A DNA stretch of 64,000 bases, taken from NCBI GenBank assembly GCA_035708065.1, contig DASSTC010000049.1, forward strand, positions 7,613 to 71,612. Reading direction: 5' to 3'. Positions 60,625-64,000 of the stretch are shown here, in pieces. The translations under genes and the position numbers were made by a program. Source of the stretch: JAICUY01 sp035708065 (GTDB taxonomy: Bacteria > Chloroflexota > Limnocylindria > QHBO01). The number at the start of each line of letters is the position of its first letter. Position 1 is the first letter of the stretch. The notes beneath the pieces were generated by a model. It was not told where the DNA came from, did no database searches, and was given only the letters and a program-made list of their open reading frames with translations.

Positions 60625-61192
60625 TCAGAAGACCGATGGTGACGCGCGTCCGAGGACGCGCGCCGAAGAACGAGCGGAGTCCGTCCGCACCCCGACTCGC
60701 AGCGAGCTGCTCGAGCGCCTCGAGGAGGCGATCCGCGAGCGCGACACCGCGCGGCAGCAGTCCGAGGAGCACCTCCGCAACTGGCAGCGCAGCGCGGCCG
60801 ACTTCTCGAACTTCAAGCGCCGCACCGACGACGAGCGCGCGGTCACCGCGCGGTTTTCGAACCAGCTGCTGATCGGCAAGCTGCTCGGCGTGCTCGACGA
60901 CTTCGACCGGGCGCTGGAGAGCGTCCCGGCCGATGCCCACGAGTCGTGGGTCGAGGGTGTGCGGCTCGTCGATCGCAAGCTGCGCACCGTCCTCGAGAGC
61001 GAGGGCGTCACCCCCATCGAGGCCATTGGCCAGCCGTTCGACCCGAACGTGGCCGAGGCGGTCGTCCACGAGCAGACGACCGACTATCCAGACAACCAAG
61101 TCATCGGCGAGCTGCAGCGAGGCTATCGGCTGCACGATCGGGTGATCCGACCCGCGCTCGTCCGAGTCGCGAACAACCCGAAGGAGCACTGA
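60617..61192 (+). CDS. grpE: nucleotide exchange factor GrpE
   Basis: Exchange factor for DnaK; 191 residues. A charged N-terminus, then a coiled coil (LERLEEAIRERDTARQQSEEHLRNWQRSAADFSNFKRRTDDE), then the beta domain with IGQPFDPNVAEAVV and DRVIRPALVRVA. All is as in the family. It is followed 4 bp later by dnaK. Confidence 0.95.
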   Translation: MTDQKTDGDARPRTRAEERAESVRTPTRSELLERLEEAIRERDTARQQSEEHLRNWQRSAADFSNFKRRTDDERAVTARFSNQLLIGKLLGVLDDFDRALESVPADAHESWVEGVRLVDRKLRTVLESEGVTPIEAIGQPFDPNVAEAVVHEQTTDYPDNQVIGELQRGYRLHDRVIRPALVRVANNPKEH

Positions 61193-61196
61193 GCGT

Positions 61197-63125
61197 ATGG
61201 GCAAGATCATCGGTATCGACCTCGGCACGACCAACTCGGTCGTGGCGGTCATGGAGGGTGGCGAGCCGCAGGTCATCACCAACGCGGAGGGCGGCCGCAT
61301 CACGCCATCGGTCGTCGCCTTCGCCAAGAGCGGGGAGCGGCTGGTCGGCCAGGTGGCCAAGCGCCAGGCGATCACCAATCCCGAGAACACGATCTTCAGC
61401 ATCAAGCGCTTCATGGGCCGTCGCTGGGACGACCCCGAGGTGCAGCGCAGCAAGGACATGGTGCCCTACGAGGTCGTCAAGGACCCGAAGTCCGACGGCG
61501 TCGTCGTGCAGCTGGCCAACGGCAAGCACTTCACGCCGCCCGAGATCAGCGCCATGATCCTGCAGAAGCTGAAGGGCGACGCGGAGGCCTATCTCGGCGA
61601 GAAGGTCACCGAGGCGGTGATCACCGTCCCGGCCTACTTTGACGACACGCAGCGCCAGGCGACCAAGGACGCCGGCCGGATTGCCGGCCTGGACGTCAAG
61701 CGCATCGTCAACGAGCCGACCGCATCGGCCCTGGCCTACGGCCTCGACAAGCAGAAGGAAGAGAAGATCGCCGTCTACGACCTCGGCGGCGGGACGTTCG
61801 ACATCTCGATCCTGGAGCTGTCCGAGGGTGTCTTCGAGGTCCGCTCCACCAACGGCGACACGCACCTCGGTGGCGACGACTTCGACCAGCGCATCATCGA
61901 GTGGCTGATCGCCGAGTTCAAGAAGGAGCAGGGGATCGACCTGTCGAAGGACCGGATCGCCCTGCAGCGCCTCAAGGAGGCGGCCGAGAAGGCGAAGATC
62001 GAGCTGTCGTCGACGACGACCACCGAGATCAACCTGCCGTTCCTGAGCGCCGACCAGACCGGCCCGAAGCACCTCGTCGTGACGCTGTCCCGCGCGAAGC
62101 TCGAGGACCTGGTCGCCGACCTGATCAAGCAGACCGCCGGTCCGGTGAAGAAGGCACTGGCCGATGCCAGCATGCAGCCCTCGGACATCGACGAGGTGAT
62201 CCTCGTCGGCGGCATGACCCGCATGCCGGCCGTCATCGAGGCGGTCAAGGGGATGTTCAACGGCAAGGAGCCGCACAAGGGCGTCAACCCCGATGAGGTG
62301 GTGGCGGTCGGCGCGGCGATCCAGGCCGGCGTCCTGGGCGGCGAAGTGAAGGACGTGCTCCTCCTCGACGTCACCCCGCTGTCGCTGGGCATCGAGACGC
62401 TCGGCGGCGTGGCGACGAAGATGATCAACCGCAACACGACGATCCCGACGTCGCATACGCAGGTCTTCTCGACGGCGGCCGACAACCAGCCGTCGGTCGA
62501 CATCGTCGTGCTCCAGGGGGAGCGCGAGATGGCGGCCGACAACAAGAAGCTGGCGACGTTCCGCCTCGACGGGATTCCGGCGGCTCCGCGCGGCGTGCCG
62601 CAGATCGAGGTGACGTTCGACATCGACGCGAACGGCATCCTCAACGTGGCGGCCAAGGACAAGGCCACCAACAAGGAGCAGAAGGTGACGATCACCGCCT
62701 CGTCGATGCTCGCCAAGGAGGACGTGGACCAGATGGTCCGCGACGCCGCCGAGCATGCCGAGGAGGACCGCCGGCGCCGCTCCGAGGTCGAGTCACGCAA
62801 CGAGGCCGATGCGCTCACCTTCCAGGCCGAGCGCCTGGTCAAGGACCTGGGCGACAAGCTGTCGGACGAGGATCGCGGCGAGATCGAATCGCGCGTGGCG
62901 GCTGTCCGTGAAGCCCTGAACGGGACCGATGCGGGCGCGATCGACTCCACCAAGCAGCAGCTCTCCGAGGTGCTGCAGCGGGTCGGTGCGAAGGCCTACG
63001 CGGAGGCTCCCGGCGAAGCGCCGGGCGGCAACGGGTCGTCGCCCGAAGGCGAGGCCGACGGCGCTGGCGAGGGTGCCGAAGGCGGCGAAGAGGAGACGAT
63101 CGAGGGCGAGTACAAGGAGGTCTAA
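61197..63125 (+). CDS. dnaK: chaperone DnaK (Hsp70)
   Basis: ATP-driven chaperone; 642 residues is slightly above the usual 610-640. GKIIGIDLGTTNSVVAVMEGG starts the nucleotide-binding domain; VYDLGGGTFDISILEL and VILVGGMTRMPAVIEAVKGMF complete it. The linker DVLLLDVTPLSLGIETLGG leads to the substrate domain and a Gly/Glu-rich tail ending EYKEV. dnaJ does not follow, so it must be elsewhere. A strong inverted repeat starts just after the stop. Confidence 0.98.
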   Translation: MGKIIGIDLGTTNSVVAVMEGGEPQVITNAEGGRITPSVVAFAKSGERLVGQVAKRQAITNPENTIFSIKRFMGRRWDDPEVQRSKDMVPYEVVKDPKSDGVVVQLANGKHFTPPEISAMILQKLKGDAEAYLGEKVTEAVITVPAYFDDTQRQATKDAGRIAGLDVKRIVNEPTASALAYGLDKQKEEKIAVYDLGGGTFDISILELSEGVFEVRSTNGDTHLGGDDFDQRIIEWLIAEFKKEQGIDLSKDRIALQRLKEAAEKAKIELSSTTTTEINLPFLSADQTGPKHLVVTLSRAKLEDLVADLIKQTAGPVKKALADASMQPSDIDEVILVGGMTRMPAVIEAVKGMFNGKEPHKGVNPDEVVAVGAAIQAGVLGGEVKDVLLLDVTPLSLGIETLGGVATKMINRNTTIPTSHTQVFSTAADNQPSVDIVVLQGEREMAADNKKLATFRLDGIPAAPRGVPQIEVTFDIDANGILNVAAKDKATNKEQKVTITASSMLAKEDVDQMVRDAAEHAEEDRRRRSEVESRNEADALTFQAERLVKDLGDKLSDEDRGEIESRVAAVREALNGTDAGAIDSTKQQLSEVLQRVGAKAYAEAPGEAPGGNGSSPEGEADGAGEGAEGGEEETIEGEYKEV

Positions 63126-63127
63126 GC

Positions 63128-63190
63128 GGGAGGCGGACGCCCATCGTCGGCTGGCTAAAGCTACAGACCGCCGACGGGCGTCCGCCTCCC
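63128..63190 (+). terminator. 22-bp hairpin behind dnaK
   Basis: The arms 63128-63151 and about 63170-63190 (GGGAGGCGGACGCCC... with ...GGGCGTCCGCCTCCC) pair over about 20 bp. The loop holds TGGCTAAAGCTACAG, and a related GGCTGGCTGAAGTTACAG occurs at 63247-63264. No T-run follows, so it may be a mobile palindrome that also serves as a 3' end. Confidence 0.6.
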
Positions 63191-63387
63191 CGCACCGCTC
63201 CTCGCAAGATCCGCCAGGTGCCCTTGACCTCGGGCGGCGGCGCCTTGGCTGGCTGAAGTTACAGCCGCGCGAACGCTGCGGCGGCGCTTCGCATGCTTGC
63301 GAGCATCGGTCCGGTCGGCTGTGGTCCTCGGCGTTCCAGCGCGCCAGCACAGCGCAGGCGAGTGCGTTTGGACCGATCCGCCCGACC

Positions 63388-63522
63388 GCGCAAATGATGT
63401 CCTGGTGCGCGCTAACGCATCCGAGGCACATTGACGTTCACTCTTGAGGCCGCTTCACGCTCAGACGGGGCCACCGTGTGCGCCGTCGAGTCGGATAACG
63501 CGCATGTGCGCGACATCTGCAC
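63388..63522. repeat. palindromic element, copy 2
   Basis: 135 bp, related to 29428-29563. Three blocks are shared at the same spacing: GTCCTGGTGCGCGCTAAC (63399), TCACGCTCAG (63455) and TAACGCGCA (63496). The terminal inverted repeat is weaker than in copy 1 (about 17 of 27 positions). Confidence 0.7.
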
Positions 63523-63611
63523 ACTCCAGCGCGCCACTGCTCGGGAAGCGACAAGAACGGAACGAGGCCGGCCCCGACGGCCGGGGCCGGCCTCCATCCG
63601 TGGGCGAAGGG

Positions 63612-63830
63612 CTACTGCTGGAGCGCCTTGGCTTGATCGATCCAGTCCTGGACCTGCGCGACCGAAAGGCCGACCACGCTGCCGTGACGCGTCTCGATCA
63701 TCTCCTTCAGCGACTCGGCGTTGCGGTGACTGAGCTCCTTGATCGAGTCGACGCCGATCGACTCGAGCATCTCGGTGTGCTTGGGACCGATGCCGTTGAG
63801 CTTATGCAGATCGTTCTCCATGCCACCCAT
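63612..63830 (-). CDS. small helix-hairpin-helix protein (DUF4332-like)
   Basis: A 72-residue protein. HKLNGIGPKHTEMLESIGVDSIKELSHRNAESL is a helix-hairpin-helix, and SVAQVQDWIDQAKAL a second helical unit, as in DUF4332 proteins. It may bind DNA or another protein; the function is unknown. I chose the ATG at 63830, which is 8 nt after AGGAGG. A longer frame upstream lacks a ribosome binding site. Confidence 0.75.
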   Translation of the reverse strand: MGGMENDLHKLNGIGPKHTEMLESIGVDSIKELSHRNAESLKEMIETRHGSVVGLSVAQVQDWIDQAKALQQ

Positions 63831-63890
63831 CGGTTGATCCTCCTCATTCGGTCGCCCGTCGAGCATTGAGCGCTCGCGGACGCGACCGAC

Positions 63891-64000
63891 TTAAACGGGC
63901 TGGGGCTGGGTGCAGTTCGGGCAGCGGCGTGCGGTGTACGGAATCTCCGTGGCGCACTCGGTGCAGGTCTTCGTGGTCGGCGTCTGCTCGACGCCGCGTT
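63891..64000 (-). CDS. C-terminal end of a zinc-ribbon protein, possibly MscL
   Basis: The last 36 codons of a gene that enters the window from the right. It ends KTCTECATEIPYTARRCPNCTQ plus six residues, a CxxC-x10-CxxC ribbon with the IPxxAxRCPxC form. Some MscL channels of actinobacteria and Chloroflexota carry such a tail, but other proteins do too. The rest lies outside the window. Confidence 0.55.
   Translation of the reverse strand, partial: RGVEQTPTTKTCTECATEIPYTARRCPNCTQPQPV

Larger units (their letters stand above)
63126..63611. other. 486-bp non-coding region behind dnaK
   Basis: No gene-like frame. It holds the dnaK hairpin, the second TGGCT-type sequence at 63247, one GCATCGGTCC motif at 63303 and the second copy of the 136-bp palindromic element. 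Very rich in short inverted repeats. Confidence 0.55.

Overview
The window is GC-rich (about 70% by eye), densely packed bacterial chromosome. Most genes sit in tight runs with ATGA/GTGA overlaps. I see no plasmid, phage, CRISPR array or transposase. The likely source is a free-living member of the Chloroflexota, possibly a Limnocylindria-type lineage. This is inferred from obg-nadD-rsfS next to comEA-comEC, a GAAC-N4-GTTC SOS box, an F420-type oxidoreductase, a coproporphyrin-type heme operon and many apparently leaderless genes; no marker gene was compared. The genes are almost all core metabolism and information processing.

Layout. 1-7.3 kb: obg (5' end cut off), nadD, rsfS and a zinc-ribbon protein on +, facing the DNA-uptake genes comEA and comEC, an HD hydrolase and holA on -. 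7.4-10.9 kb: leuS with an acetyltransferase gene in front, preceded by a leucine T-box leader that has a complete tRNA-Ala gene inside it. 10.9-13.4 kb: an SRPBCC protein, UdgX, a lipoprotein and a DUF1990 protein. 13.5-21.2 kb: an eight-gene heme operon (hemA-C-D-B-chdC-hemL-E-cpfC). 21.5-33.7 kb: the SOS mutasome, imuA-imuB-DUF6504 and dnaE2, each behind an identical LexA-type box, separated by a TauE permease, small enzymes and a cell-surface protein. 33.7-38.3 kb: glycosyltransferases, a VIT-type transporter and a DUF4349 lipoprotein. 38.3-43.6 kb: a PyrR-type leader, carA, a membrane-protein gene, and a carB that lacks its C-terminal regulatory domain. 43.8-48.4 kb: a membrane protein, a lamin-tail surface protein, a nucleoside phosphorylase and a 47-residue DUF5679 protein. 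48.4-53.5 kb: glycolysis (ROK kinase-gap-pgk-eno) facing rpsT, whose S20 product has a long basic tail. 53.8-64 kb: a VanW-family protein, lepA, a CPBP protease, hemW, and CIRCE-hrcA-grpE-dnaK, then two small genes at the right edge.

The most unusual content is in the DNA between and within genes. (1) The tRNA-Ala(GGC) gene lies between the sensor stem and the antiterminator of the leuS T-box. (2) Two related mini-elements of about 160-178 bp with inverted-repeat ends are inserted, open in frame, in both imuB and dnaE2. (3) A second family of about 136-bp palindromic elements lies in two intergenic regions 34 kb apart. (4) The octamer ACCGATGC occurs about 55 times on the two strands, where about 2 are expected, in a window that carries DNA-uptake genes. 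(5) TTACC repeats with an 11-bp period occur at three places. (6) About ten genes have a TANNNT hexamer 6-8 nt before the start codon, suggesting leaderless mRNAs.
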